From Ignelater luminosus (lineage: Eukaryota > Arthropoda > Insecta > Coleoptera > Elateridae), in the NCBI GenBank assembly GCA_011009095.1, contig VTPC01091068.1:62001-126000 (forward strand): DNA of 64,000 bases, written 5' to 3'. Under the pieces are notes generated by a model. It made no database searches. It was not told the origin of the DNA and saw nothing but the letters and a program-made list of their open reading frames with translations. This document shows positions 12,020 through 23,173 of the stretch, piece by piece (the first letter of the stretch is position 1; the number at the start of each line of letters is the position of its first letter). A program made the translations under genes and the position numbers.

Positions 12020-13057
12020 ATGGAAAAAGAGCAGTATCGTTCGGTAATTCGCTTTCTGTTTTTGGATGGGAAAAAATGCGAGGAGATAAAAGCAAAGTTG
12101 GATGCTGTTTATGGGGACACTTCGCCATCTATGACCACAGTTAGATATTGGTTCAACGAATTTAAACGTGGGCGAACATCCGTTTTTGATGAGGAGCGAC
12201 CAGGACGCCCGGCAGACGTGGTTACCGAGGAAATCATTCAAAAAGTCCACGACATGATTCTCGCTGATCGACGAACGAAAGTGCGTGAAGTAGCAGAGGC
12301 CGTAGGTGTGTCGACCGGAACGGCAATTAATATTTTACATGATAAGTTGGCGATGAAAAAATTGTCGGCGCGATGGGTGCCGCGATTGCTAACGGTGGAC
12401 AACAAGCGGATGCGGCTGTTAACTTCGAAGCAGTGTTTGGAGCAATTTAAGCGAAATCCGAAGGAGTTTTTGCGTCGAGTTGTCACCGTTGATGAAACCT
12501 GGATTCATCATTACACACCAGAAACTAAGCAACAATCAAAACAATGGATTTCTCCCGGTGAATCTGCTCCAAAGAAGGCGAAGATGGTTCCATCGGCCGG
12601 AAAGGTCATGGCGACGATTTTTTGGGATGCGAACGGCGTCATCCTCATGGATTTTTTAGAAAAAGGAAGAACGATCACTGGACAATACTACAGTGAGTTA
12701 TTAGACAGCTTCGACAAAAAATTGAAGGAGACACGGCCGCATTTGGCGAAAAAGAAGGTGCTGTTTCACCACGATAACGCACCAGCACATTCATCCGGAG
12801 TTGTCGCCGCCAAACTGCATGAATTGCTGCCGCGCCCCCCGTATTCACCCGATCTGGCTCCCTGCGACTTTTTGTTGTTTCCTAACATGAAGAAATGGTT
12901 CGCGGGAAAAAAATTTAGCTCAAACGAGGAAGTCATCGCCGAGATAGAGGCGTATTTTGGAGAGTTCGACAAATCCTATTTCTTGGAGGGGTTAAAAAAA
13001 TGGCAGGAACGTTGGGAGAAGTGTATATTTCTAAAAGGAGACTATGTTGAAAAATAA
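12020..13057 (+). CDS. mariner transposase (345 aa), intact frame, altered DDD spacing
   Basis: Cut-and-paste transposase of the Tc1/mariner superfamily, acting on the element's own inverted repeats in the nucleus. I chose the ATG at 12020 (MEKEQYRSVIRFLF). It gives 345 aa, the standard mariner length, whereas the same frame is open further upstream only without an ATG. The N-terminal paired helix-turn-helix region occupies about residues 1-115, with GRPADVV before the second motif. The linker WVPRLL corresponds to the family's WVPHEL. Catalytic residues are visible in VTVDETWIHHY, HHDNAPAHSS and YSPDLAPCDF. Between the second and third Asp I count 30 residues instead of the 34 typical of mariners. 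The gap lies between KLHEL and LPRPPY, equivalent to a 12-base in-frame loss. The frame is therefore open, but activity is doubtful. Confidence 0.9.
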   Translation: MEKEQYRSVIRFLFLDGKKCEEIKAKLDAVYGDTSPSMTTVRYWFNEFKRGRTSVFDEERPGRPADVVTEEIIQKVHDMILADRRTKVREVAEAVGVSTGTAINILHDKLAMKKLSARWVPRLLTVDNKRMRLLTSKQCLEQFKRNPKEFLRRVVTVDETWIHHYTPETKQQSKQWISPGESAPKKAKMVPSAGKVMATIFWDANGVILMDFLEKGRTITGQYYSELLDSFDKKLKETRPHLAKKKVLFHHDNAPAHSSGVVAAKLHELLPRPPYSPDLAPCDFLLFPNMKKWFAGKKFSSNEEVIAEIEAYFGEFDKSYFLEGLKKWQERWEKCIFLKGDYVEK

Positions 13058-13094
13058 AAACAAAATTTTTGAAAAAAATTGTGCCTTCATTTCT

Positions 13095-13122
13095 AACACG
13101 GGTACTTATTGAACCGCGCTCG
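13095..13122 (-). repeat. mariner right terminal inverted repeat
   Basis: Inverted partner of 11841-11868, followed by TA at 13123-13124. Confidence 0.85.
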
Positions 13123-13124
13123 TA

Positions 13125-16100
13125 CTATACCGCACCAATAGTAGAAAAGATGATTAAAAGTATATTCTATGAAGTACCATTTTATGATAATCTGTTGTGC
13201 TGAATCCAAATCTTAAATTAGATTTTAGTCTGAACCTCATCAGGAGGTTTGTAAAGATTAAAAACCCAGTCAAGTTTAATCACTAAATCATAACTGATAA
13301 ATAAAACTATAGCGTCGCCAGCTCAGAATTGTTTATTGTATTACTGTGAAGTTTTTATTAATCTTTGTTAGTGACAATATAACTTTTAATTATTTAGGTT
13401 GAAAATTAAACGCACAGTAGATTTTGGCAATCCTTTTATTGTTATTATTGTTTGAAGTTTTAGGTATTTGGTGCCTAAGAAAACAATTATAGTTGAACTT
13501 TGATAACTTGAACTCGAAGAACGAGGAAAAGCATTTCCAGCAAAGTCCATTTTCCATTTGTAAAGTATTAAGGATATTTCAAGGTCACGAGAAAACGCAC
13601 GAACTATACTACCCAAAAATAAAAAAGTATAGCGTAGCATAGCATAGCAATAGGCGTGACAAGTATGGATTCGTTAAAATGGTCTTTGAAGGTACTACCC
13701 AAAAATAAAACAAAAATATAGCATTCTATTTAAAAAAAACTCCATATGACGTCATAGCTCGAAATGAGATGACGTCACAAATAAGCACAGCACCTTAAAA
13801 ACATCGAAATATAAAATAGAAATTGCCGTGTTTTAGCGTTGTTCAAAAATATCATTTGTTTTGAAATTACTGATTTTATTCCATAAGTAGTTTTCGCACT
13901 GTAGAATAGTACGCACTTAAAGTCTAGTTTATTATACATATTTATTCCCCGATAGAACAACAAACTTTCATACCAATAGGTTTTATTGTAAACTGTATGG
14001 TAGAAATATGGATTTTATTCGATAATTTAGATAAGTATAAATTTACTAACTAATTTTGTCAAAAAGCTTATCTTGAAACTTCTTGGAATTCCTCTGAAAG
14101 TCGGGAGGGACTTGATATAACTGATTATGAATTTTTATGAATTTATAAAAAAGAATATTTATTTCATCGAAGGCGAAATAGTAAACGTAGGTGCACTCCC
14201 ACTACAAGCCTAGAAACTGTTTGCATGATGATACGCTATTTACGTATATATTTACCTTATGTATAAAATACCTACACCTGCTTTTATTTGAGAGGTTTGA
14301 ACTACACGTCTGCTTGAAACACGATGCAGCTTCTATAAAAAATAAACTCATGTTGAACAGTAAATGGTTTATCAATTTGGGTAAACATGTTAATAATATT
14401 TAAAAGATACTTGAAGTTTTGTAATCTTTATGGAACCTAATCGAACCCACATCCTAATAATTATAATACTTTGATAATAATAGAATCATATCGAGTTCTC
14501 AATCATTTCTCCTTTTTTTACTTTCAAGTTATTTTTAAAATTACCAATATGTATATTCTTCCTTATTATTGAAAATACTTTTCATTGTTTTTCAATTGCA
14601 AATAGTTTTGTGGTAATACACAAGTGTTTGTTTGAGGAAATAATGTTGTTTTTAATAAAAGCATTATCACAGGAAATAATTTGCGGTGAAAGACAGATTC
14701 AAGTATGCCTGAAAGAGTGAAGGGCAGAATGCAATTTGATTGCTGTTCGTTCGAGCTCAACAGTAAGTAGTGATAGTAGAATATTATTATTAATTAAGTA
14801 CTTGGTGTATTTCTATTAATTTATGAATTAATTTAATAAAAATGAAACAAAGTACATCTTATTCAAAACAAAGATTTTATTTGAAAAATTATTTCTTTAG
14901 AAAACATCAAAGTTAAAACAATAATTCTTCGAATAAAAGCTTTCTTCTGATAAAGGTATTGTAAATTTATTTTTAGTTAAATAACTTAGTCTGTATTTGT
15001 TATTTATTTATGTATTTATTGTTCAGCTGATCACTACGTGATGTACTTTTTATACTATATTGCATTTAATTAATAACGTGTGGTGACTTTGTGATTACCT
15101 AAATTCAAGATTCACTATTGGGATTTCGAAAACTAGAAAATACTAAACTTGAACTAAATTTGCCTATTTTAATGCCGTCTATTTTCGACATTATTTGCGG
15201 TTGGTATCGGCCTCCTAGATCGTTGATAGTTTAAAGAAAAACGTTTTTTTAATAAAATACTTAGTGTTCCACTAAAGATTTCAAAGATGAAGTAAGTTTC
15301 TACTTCAGTGGCAATAATGGCACATATTAACTATATTAAACTTGCTTACTTTCATTTTTCTATTCTAATAAATAATACGAAATAATATTTTCGTTGACAC
15401 CCTGTATAATTAATTTCGTTATGATACTTTTTTTTTCTTATTAATTGGCTCGTAATAGAGATAGACGAATAGTTCTTTTGGATTATTCTTTAGCGTGATA
15501 GGCATGATAGGCTTCTTGGTGCTGGTACTAACTGTTCATAGGTTTCACACGCATTTTCTAAAGTCGTTTTAGTGTATATGTACATATTTAAAAAATAAAT
15601 AAATTTGTTTTTGTTTGCTAAAAAACATAAAAATAAAACTGTTAGGATGTTTTCAAAAAAAAAGGTAATTAAGAAAAACTATAAGATCAATATACTAATT
15701 TGTAGGCGCCGAAGATAATAGTACTGAAACCCTAAGAAGCGGCATTGTTGCCTAACGAGGGAGATTTCTCTGCCTGAAGTGTTTTAGTTAAAAATAATTT
15801 ATTGAACGTACGTAACATAACAGACTTTTACCAAATAGCTTTAGTTGTTAATCCACATTGACTTGTCTCCTATCTATCACGAGACACACTGTATAAAAAG
15901 AAGAAAATATTTAAAAAAAATTAAATATAATCAACGTAAAACCTTATTTGACAGTTTATCAAACAACCGATTAATATTCCTTAAAAAAATAAATTTTACG
16001 AAACTATTTTCACAGTTTCGACATATATGAAAGCAAATTTATTATTACTTGATCCCTCTTATAGGTCACGTTATTAGTAATGTCGTTATTTTACTAGTAC

Positions 16101-16277
16101 TGCAATCTTCAAATGAAAATCGAATAAAAATGTTTTTAGTTAAGTTCGGTTCAGTTTAAGTTGTTTAGTTGTGCTTTGATTGCAATAAACCTGCAGTCCT
16201 TACTACAGTCTCAAAGAGTTCCAGTTATAAAAATAATTTTCAAAGTTTTAAATTGCGAATATTAAATAACATACAAA
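13125..16277. other. Intergenic, short repeats only
   Basis: No gene recognised. Contains a short direct repeat TACTACCCAAAAATAAAA (about 13607 and 13693), a small AGCATAGCATAGC run near 13635, and two TGACGTCA palindromes (13747-13754 and 13770-13777). An isolated MITE-like terminus (ACACCCTGTATAAT) lies near 15396 with no partner found. Confidence 0.45.
13747..13777. promoter_or_regulatory. Pair of TGACGTCA (CRE-type) palindromes
   Basis: Two perfect 8-base TGACGTCA sites 23 bases apart (start to start). This is the consensus bound by CREB/ATF bZIP factors. The nearest recognised host gene starts more than 6 kb away, and the pair could also belong to an unrecognised repeat, so function is unknown. 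Confidence 0.25.
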
Positions 16278-16544
16278 GTGGCCTAACAAAAACGAAACAG
16301 ACTGAATAACTTCCACGAAAGTGATGTTTCAAAAAGACGCAAAAACACGTCAATTTTTATTAAGAGGGGGACATTTTTTGACGTACAATTCGAACCCTTA
16401 AACTTCAACCCCCTAGGGGGAGTGTCAACTCCTCAAAGATTTCTAATGGGAAAGGGATTCAAGTGGTACATCATTAGAAAGACCTTTCAGTTCTCCATAT
16501 TTTTATGGGAGTTATTCAGTCTGTTTCGTTTTTGTTGAGTCACC
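16278..16544. mobile_element. MITE with about 33-bp terminal inverted repeats
   Basis: The left end contains AACAAAAACGAAACAGACTG (within 16278-16310). The right end (16511-16544) is its reverse complement apart from a few bases near the outer tip (GTGGCC versus GGTGAC). The 267-bp element has no coding capacity. The target duplication is not clear, so the superfamily is not assigned. Confidence 0.7.
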
Positions 16545-17389
16545 TATATGTAATTTACTACAGAATAGATTGTGCAACAAATAATAAATAATAATAAGTT
16601 CGTTCAATTAGAATTTTAATAATTACTTCTAAAGTTTATTTTTGTAAACCAAAGGTATTGTAAGATTAATGAAACACAAATAAGTACTGTAATTTATTGA
16701 ATTTATTGAAACAGATTGTAAAGTTAGAGTTATGTATATTATTGTGAGTTGAGATTAAATCGTTGTTCTAAATCTTTACAATGGTGTCAAAAATTAACTC
16801 ACTACTGGATTTTATTCTAATAATAAAATATAATGACTAGTGAAGTAATGAGTATTACAACGCAATGGTGAGATCCTAAACTTTTGATAATATACGACGA
16901 TAAGAGAAAAATGATTCTCAATCACACTTGGCAATCGTCGTACAGGGCATATTTTAACACTAAAGCTATCCAAAGATCAAATTTAAACGTGAGAATAAAT
17001 GAAATGTATGTGGCAATTTTAGAAAAGTTTTTGATTGCCTTATCAAACGTTTTTTACTAGGTGATACTTTAACCACTCATTTGTAAACAGCTTCATTCCA
17101 AAGCCTACCGAAGTTAGATTGTATCTATAATCCACAAAAAGATTTTTTAGAATTTACGCATTTTAACACAATTTTTGTGGTTACTGCTCAACATACTTTT
17201 TTGACCACAGCATAACCATTTTGAATATAATATCGGTACCCGCTTGGTTTGGTATCGACAAGTAATATTTTCAGCAGTGAATTGTTTATTTTAAAAAGAG
17301 TTTTGTTTAGTTCCCAAACACTTTCAAGTTCCAAGCAACATTCTCGCCATCAGTTTGTAGCTTAACATCCTTGTTAACATCCAATATAA
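16545..17389. other. Intergenic, no feature recognised
   Basis: AT-rich, no supported coding or repeat structure. Confidence 0.4.
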
Positions 17390-17391
17390 TA

Positions 17392-18520
17392 CAGTCAAAT
17401 TAAGGCAAAAAAGGAGGTATCCCGGAAAAGTTCACGAAAGTTTTGATACTTTGTAGAGTATTTGGAGGGGGTCCCCGGATGTATGAAACATAATTATCCC
17501 CTCTTTTTTGGTGAGCTCGCGTAGATAAAGAACAAAATCTGTAAATTTTCTCACTTTTCTTCTGCTTTTTTTAAAATACCTCAGGAAATATAGACCTTAG
17601 CAAAAAATATATTCTATACAAAATTAAAGTAGACAAAGTTTGCTAGAAAATCGATTTTATTAATTTTTCTCTAACGATGATTGTTTTGAAAATAATTGAG
17701 TTTGGAGTTTGAGGTATTTTAGGAATTGATGCAAGAGACTGTCCTCGTACACTCGCTACCCTTTAAAGCTGTGATCATGGAACCTGATTCTGAATAATAT
17801 TGTATTTTGTATTATATGAGTATTCAAGATCTTGAATATGGTTCGGATTTTAAAGGAGGGAAGATACTTTTGGGTATTTTAAAGATTTTATTGTATTTCT
17901 TGTTTCCTTTCTTCAGATACAATAAATCAGAATGTTACTATCTTGTTTGTTCAAAAAAATCATCTAGTTTAGGTTTTTTATCTATAGTAACATTTCACGT
18001 GTTTTCCATACCATTCTAGAAAATCGCTACAACCAAAAAAGACCGTTTTTAAAAAACCCAGAAGTACCTCCCCCCTTCTAAAATTCGAACATATTCAAAA
18101 TCTGGAACACCCAAATAATACAATAGTATTCAGAATCAGGTTCCATGGTCACAGCTTTAAAGGGTAGCAAGTGTACGCGGACAGTCTCTTGCACCAATTC
18201 CTAAAACACCTCAAATTCCAAACTCAATTATCTCGAAAACAATTATCGTTAGAGAAAAATTAATAGAATCGATTTTGTAGGAAATTGGGTCTGCTTTGAT
18301 TTTGTACAGTGTATTTTTTTGCTAAGATCGATATTTTCCGAGATATTTACAAAAAACTAGAGAGAAGTTAGAAAATTTACAGATTTTGCCCTCTATCTAC
18401 GCGAGCTTATCAAAAAAGAGAGAGATAATTATGTTTCATACATCAGGGGACCTCCTCCAACAATCCTACAAAGTATCAAAACTTTTGTAAACTTTTCTGG
18501 AAAAACCCTTAATTTGACTG
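17392..18520. mobile_element. Long fold-back element (about 0.5-kb inverted arms), Tc1-like ends
   Basis: The two halves are imperfect reverse complements over nearly their whole length: about 17392-17895 against about 18030-18520, leaving a loop of some 130 bases. Both tips read CAGTCAAATTAAGG and are flanked by TA (17390-17391 and 18521-18522). CAGT tips with a TA duplication fit a non-autonomous Tc1-like element. A landmark shared inside the arms is the block around GGAACCTGATTCTGAATA (17778) and its complement near 18128. There is no convincing protein. Confidence 0.85.
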
Positions 18521-18522
18521 TA

Positions 18523-20129
18523 CTAATAAAACAAATTTGCAGTTTGCATATTTAGTAATTGGTTTCTTCACTTATTTGTTGGCTTTAACGGCCCATATTT
18601 CAAACTATCTGTGCGGTTTTTTTTTATACATTGTAGTACATGTTTCTGTGCTTAGGTATTATGTTTTCAATAGTAAGAGTATTCTGTGTTAAGTTTTTTT
18701 TATTTTTGTCTGGTACACATTGGGATAACTTTTTGTTGTTCACCAACACTACATAAACATTTAGTCTATTTACTTATAAACGTTTAAATTTATTTACTAT
18801 TTAATTTTAGTAATTCTCATTGACAATATCAATCGTTATTTCACATAATTTTGTAATTTCTATCAAAAATTTACACCATCTCCGTATTTGAATATCAGTA
18901 AAGTCACTTTATAGACAACTAATTGTTATTACTACATTTGCGCATTTTTCTTTTAATACCTACTCTGAAGCATTTGTAATTATTAAACAAATATTTTTTC
19001 AATATTTCGTTATTATTTAAGTAATTAATACTGTGGCAGTAACAAGCAAGTTAAACAACTGTAGGTTCTAGGATATAATTATGGCCAGCTTTTGAGTCGA
19101 AGTACGTTTTGACATATTTTGAGACAGTCTTTGTGGTATCGCGGAATTGACGGTAACAAGGATAAGTACCTGAAGACCCGTATTGTTTCGAGTCTTTTGA
19201 TATCGATAAGTCCTATCGTATCGAAAGTTCAGAATCTTATAACAGTACACAGACTTAGCTTAAATTATATCGGAACAGACCAAAAAGGTTTACGTAATTA
19301 AGCATTAAACAAATGAATAACGTCAAAATTGGTAGATTTAAAGTTGATGTTATTTCCGGCAAAACCGAAAGTTCAAAATTTGGTAGTTGAGTTTGCTCTA
19401 ATTATCTTTTGCAATAAACAACTTTTTTATCTCTTCAAATAACCAAGATATTTGCTTGGCTGAATTCTGTATAACCAAACTGTATTTGCACAAGTCAGAA
19501 ATATTACGAGTAAGCCTACCTAGAAATTTAGTATGGGGAATGCAACTAAAATGCAACTGTTTTAATAAAATTCCAAGGTTTTATAGAATATAATTGGTCT
19601 ATTGTTGAACAATGAATATAAGTAGCAAGTCAACCGGATGCACTTACTTCCTCGCAACCGTCCTGGATACTGCAGAAGATTACTTTAAAAAAGTTCTTGC
19701 TGTTTTAAGGAATTTCTGATAGACAAGAAAGCTATGGCCAAAAAACAAAAATTGGAAATTCCTGTTTGTGTGGGTCACTTTGAAAATAAATCTTTTTAGT
19801 AGTTTAGAAAACAAGCAATGTTTCCATTTAAAACGATTGTTGTCTGTCGATCTGTTTGCGTAGTGAAACACAAACGTCACAGAAACCATGTGTTTTCGTA
19901 TTGTTAATTAAGTTTTCTGTGACTGCGTTTACGGTTTTTTCGTGTTTGTCATTATAATAGATATACTTGATTTCGAAACACAAAGTAAAAACTTTTTTCT
20001 AATTCAGCCAGCAATTGATCTTTTATAGTTTACACAATCGCAATCCTACAGTCTCTATGTACACTATATCTAATAATAACAGTGACTGGCACACATTATA
20101 ATTAGTAACTAATTAAATGCGTATTACAG
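18523..20129. other. Intergenic region upstream of LRE-A
   Basis: No protein gene recognised. It must hold the promoter and probably a non-coding first exon of LRE-A, because the LRE-A start codon directly follows an acceptor-like TTACAG. I could not place a TATA box or transcription start with confidence. Confidence 0.4.
20124..20129 (+). promoter_or_regulatory. Probable 3' splice site abutting the LRE-A start codon
   Basis: TTACAG immediately precedes ATGGC, exactly as in LRE-B (31471-31476). A conserved acceptor at this spot suggests a non-coding 5' exon spliced directly onto the start codon. Confidence 0.45.
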
Positions 20130-21493
20130 ATGGCGCCCGTTGTAGAACGTATTTCTGAAAGTTGGATATTAGCTGAAGCCCCACATTGGGACGTTGAAAC
20201 ACAAAGCTTATATTACGTTGACATTATTGGAAAAACCATTCACAAGTACACACCTTCCAGCAACAAGCATACACAAGCTTATATAGGTATTCCTATGGTT
20301 TCATTTATTGTCATCAGTGTTTTATTCTTTTTAATGCATTTCATACCTTGTAATTAAGACAAAATAACTTTTTTTCAATATTTTAGAATAAAGTGTTTTC
20401 TAAAGTCGCTACATTTTTTGTATAGGAGAGCATGTTTCCTTCATCATACCAGTAGAAGGAGAAGCCGATCAATTTGTGATCAGCATAAATCGTGAAGTAC
20501 ACTTAATCACTTGGGATGGAGTTAGCGAAACGGTTACTAAAATAAGAAAAATTGCTGAAGTCGATGATCAACCAGATGCACAAATAAATAAATTTAATGA
20601 CGGAAAAACCGATCCAACAGGAAAGCTTTGGGCGGGTAAGCTGAATCAAATTAATTTTCATAATTTTATATAAGGTTTCTTCTACTCTGTTTAAGGAACT
20701 ATGGGTCGTGAATCAGCAACCGGCAAAATTATTCCTAATAATGGTACACTGTATAGTATTAACAAAGACGGACAAGTCAAAAGCCAGATTTCAAATGTAT
20801 ACATTTCAAATGGTCTTGCCTGGGCTGCAGATTTAAAGAAGTTTTTCTTTATCGATACTGCCGAAAAGAGAATAGATCAGTTTGATTTTGATGTGGAAAA
20901 CGAAGCAATCGGTAAGTAAAAAATTACTGATGGTATTGTATAATAATAATTGTTGAAGCAGTTATGTAATTTAGTACTTAAATGTTTTAGCAAATCGTCA
21001 ACCTTTCTTTACTTTTAAAGAACATGACATTGCTGGATCTCCTGATGGTCAGACAATTGATGCAGATGGAAATTTATGGGTTGCCGTATTCAATGGTTCC
21101 AAAGTTATTAAAATTGACTCGCACACGCCTGAAACACTGCTTGATAGCATAGAGCTTCCAGCTAAAGAGGTGAGTTAGGTACTATATCTAGGTATTTCTT
21201 TGCTGCTCTCTGGCATGGTTTATAGTAGTAATGTGAAACTAGTAAACTGAATATATAAAAACAACTGAAAAGAAATTTAAGAGTATCGTTTTTGAGTACA
21301 TTAAAGTAGATTCTCTGCATATTTCCAGGTAACTTCTGTTGCTTTTGGAGGACCTGATTTAGATGAACTTTACGTTACCACTGCAAGAATACCCAATTAT
21401 AGAGAACAACTACTTCCACCTGATAACGGAGCTCTTTATAGAATTACAGAACTTAATGCCAAGGGTCTTCCAGGTGTGCGAATTAAACTGTAA
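20130..21493 (+). CDS. Luciferin-regenerating enzyme / regucalcin-like protein (LRE-A, 308 aa)
   Basis: SMP30/gluconolactonase-type beta-propeller enzyme. Firefly luciferin-regenerating enzyme belongs to this family, but related proteins occur in non-luminous animals as lactonases or regucalcin. Coding exons: 20130-20286, 20426-20635, 20696-20911, 20991-21169, 21329-21493; all introns are GT-AG and phases agree, giving 308 aa, the length of the firefly enzyme. No signal peptide, so probably cytosolic. By comparison with human SMP30, metal ligands are kept: Glu16 (in LAEAPHWD), Asn161 (in ISNGLAW) and Asp213 (in SPDGQTID). The substrate-side Arg in the N-R-x-N-D-G-K motif is Lys108 here, and the usual G-E-G-P is A-E-A-P. 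Its paralogue LRE-B keeps both ancestral forms. The frame is fully open, so it is probably expressed, but its chemistry may have shifted. True substrate unknown. Confidence 0.9.
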
Positions 21494-21581
21494 ACCTGTA
21501 CGGTTGTGATGGCAATGAAAACAATTATTTTAATCCCTGCTGCATTTCTGTTTTATAAGCTGCACTTGTAGTTTTTATGAA

Positions 21582-21587
21582 AGTAAA
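21582..21587 (+). terminator. Variant poly(A) signal of LRE-A (AGTAAA)
   Basis: Aligned by flanking sequence (ATAATATAACAACATAAA here, similar in LRE-B), this is where LRE-B has canonical AATAAA. AGTAAA is a known weaker variant. No AATAAA follows closely. Confidence 0.4.
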
Positions 21588-22400
21588 AAGCATAATATAA
21601 CAACATAAATCATGGGTTTTTTAGATAAATGCTTCACATACATAAATTTTGGACATTTTTTTAGACAAATTCAATAGTAAAACAAATTGCGTTCTTTTGT
21701 ATTTGAAATACAGATAGAAACCGAAAATTGTATTGTTTTCAGAATGAATACCAATCCTGATAATTTGGAAAGATACAGAACTGGACCGTATATTCAAATT
21801 TTCATTTTATTTCAGTTATCGAGATACTGTTGATACCTCCACATTTTTTAAATGGTATCGTTATTTGCGTTGCAAGGAAAGAAAGTGATGTTTTGTTACC
21901 TGCCTATACCGCCCACACATATAAGAAAAAAAAGAGACTTTTTTCCACGTTTCACATATGAATTTTTTCGTCAACCTTAAAATAATGATTTATTCGCCAA
22001 GTGAGTTAAGAAAATGTTTTTTCATTTCTTCGAGTGCATAGAAAGATCTTTTAATTCACTAGCAAATAAGTAATTACTTACAGTGATTGTTAGGGGGTTA
22101 TTAATGACAGTTTAAAATGTTGATATTGAATATGATTTATTAAAACCTAATAAATAAAAGTTAGTCTAAATCTTTAATTGGCTTTGCAACTAATAGCTTT
22201 GATATCAATGGTATCCAAGACATATACAAGCAAACGAAACAAATAAAGTAAGCAAAAAGCACTTTGTCTGCAACCGGGAGCCTAATTACACACATACAAA
22301 TGTCTACTTTTGGCCACAAACTAAGGGTTGTAAAGCATACTTTCTAATAACGCCGCCGACGAAGAATTAGCATTATTCCTATACCAACCGGTAATGGCAG

Positions 22401-22793
22401 TATGGATTAATCTGGACTTTAAAAATTAATTACTCGTTTGGTTGTGAGAATTGAATGTTTTTACTTGTGAATGGGAAATTAAGAATTTCGGTTTTAACGC
22501 AATACTCCTACTTTACAACTTTACAACCAATCTGTAAAGAAATGTTTCAGGTATAAGAATTTGAAAATGTTTTCAAATTTGATTTCTCCAATTGTGTGAT
22601 AACTTCTAGATTATGGACGATGTTAAAGAGAGAAAGATGTTGAAATATGTGGTTCAGTCGAGCTAAGATCAAATACAAGATTAGCTCTGCAAGACTGAAA
22701 GCAGCACTTAAAGATTTTGCGGAGTTTAGAGACAAAGTTATTATTGCTTTTTGTATTTAAAGAGATGGAATAGTAGAAAAGATAAAAATAAAA
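22401..22793 (+). pseudogene. AGXT pseudogene fragment (exons 1-2 with intron 1 retained)
   Basis: Matches the start of the intact AGXT gene at 48132-48554. The clearest piece is the end of exon 1 plus donor: TGTAAAGAAATGTTTCAGGT (22531-22550) against TGTAAAGAAATGTATCAGGT in the functional gene. A short intron follows, ending CTTCTAG. Exon 2 then resumes with ATGGACGATG, TTGAAATATGTGGTTCAG, GAAAGCAGCACTT and GTTATTATTGCTT, each close to the intact exon, and ends at a donor-like GTATATA near 22793. Indels and stops destroy the frame. Upstream similarity to exon 1 is weak but extends to about 22401. No later exons were found. The retained intron means DNA-level duplication, not retrotransposition. 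It lies about 0.9 kb after LRE-A on the same strand. Confidence 0.75.
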
Positions 22794-23169
22794 AGTATAT
22801 ATTTATTAGCTCTTTTTCAATAACTATTTGAAGCGGTCGTTGTTAAAAAGGGATATGTAGCAAAAATCAAATTGTTGGTAAAGTTAAAAAAACCGCCTAA
22901 CAAAAAGAAAAGGAGTTTTTTTAAGACTTTAGGGATGACAGTTTTCTCCTGACTTTTCTACAAATTAATTTTACCGTTCTCCGTTAAAAAAATAATTTAC
23001 AAATGTTTTACAGCAATTTGGAATTTTGCACATACCCCGTTTTAACAATGACAGCTTCAATTAGACAAGCGTGGTGGAGTGTTAAATAATTTTGAAGATC
23101 AATAGTGTTACAGTAATCTATAGTATTAACTCATAAGTACAATATGGAGAAACAAAGAAATTCGTAGAA
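22794..23169. other. Spacer, no feature recognised
   Basis: AT-rich. If the AGXT duplicate once continued here, I cannot see it. Confidence 0.4.
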
Positions 23170-23173
23170 TATA

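Larger units (their letters stand above)
11841..13122 (+). mobile_element. mariner element, structurally complete (1,282 bp)
   Basis: Bounded by 28-base terminal inverted repeats at 11841-11868 and 13095-13122 (CGAG[G/C]GCGGTTCA at the tips, two mismatches between ends). Flanked by TA on both sides (11839-11840 and 13123-13124), the mariner target duplication. A single uninterrupted transposase frame lies inside. Its base composition is clearly less AT-rich than the surrounding DNA, as expected of a comparatively recent arrival. Confidence 0.9.
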
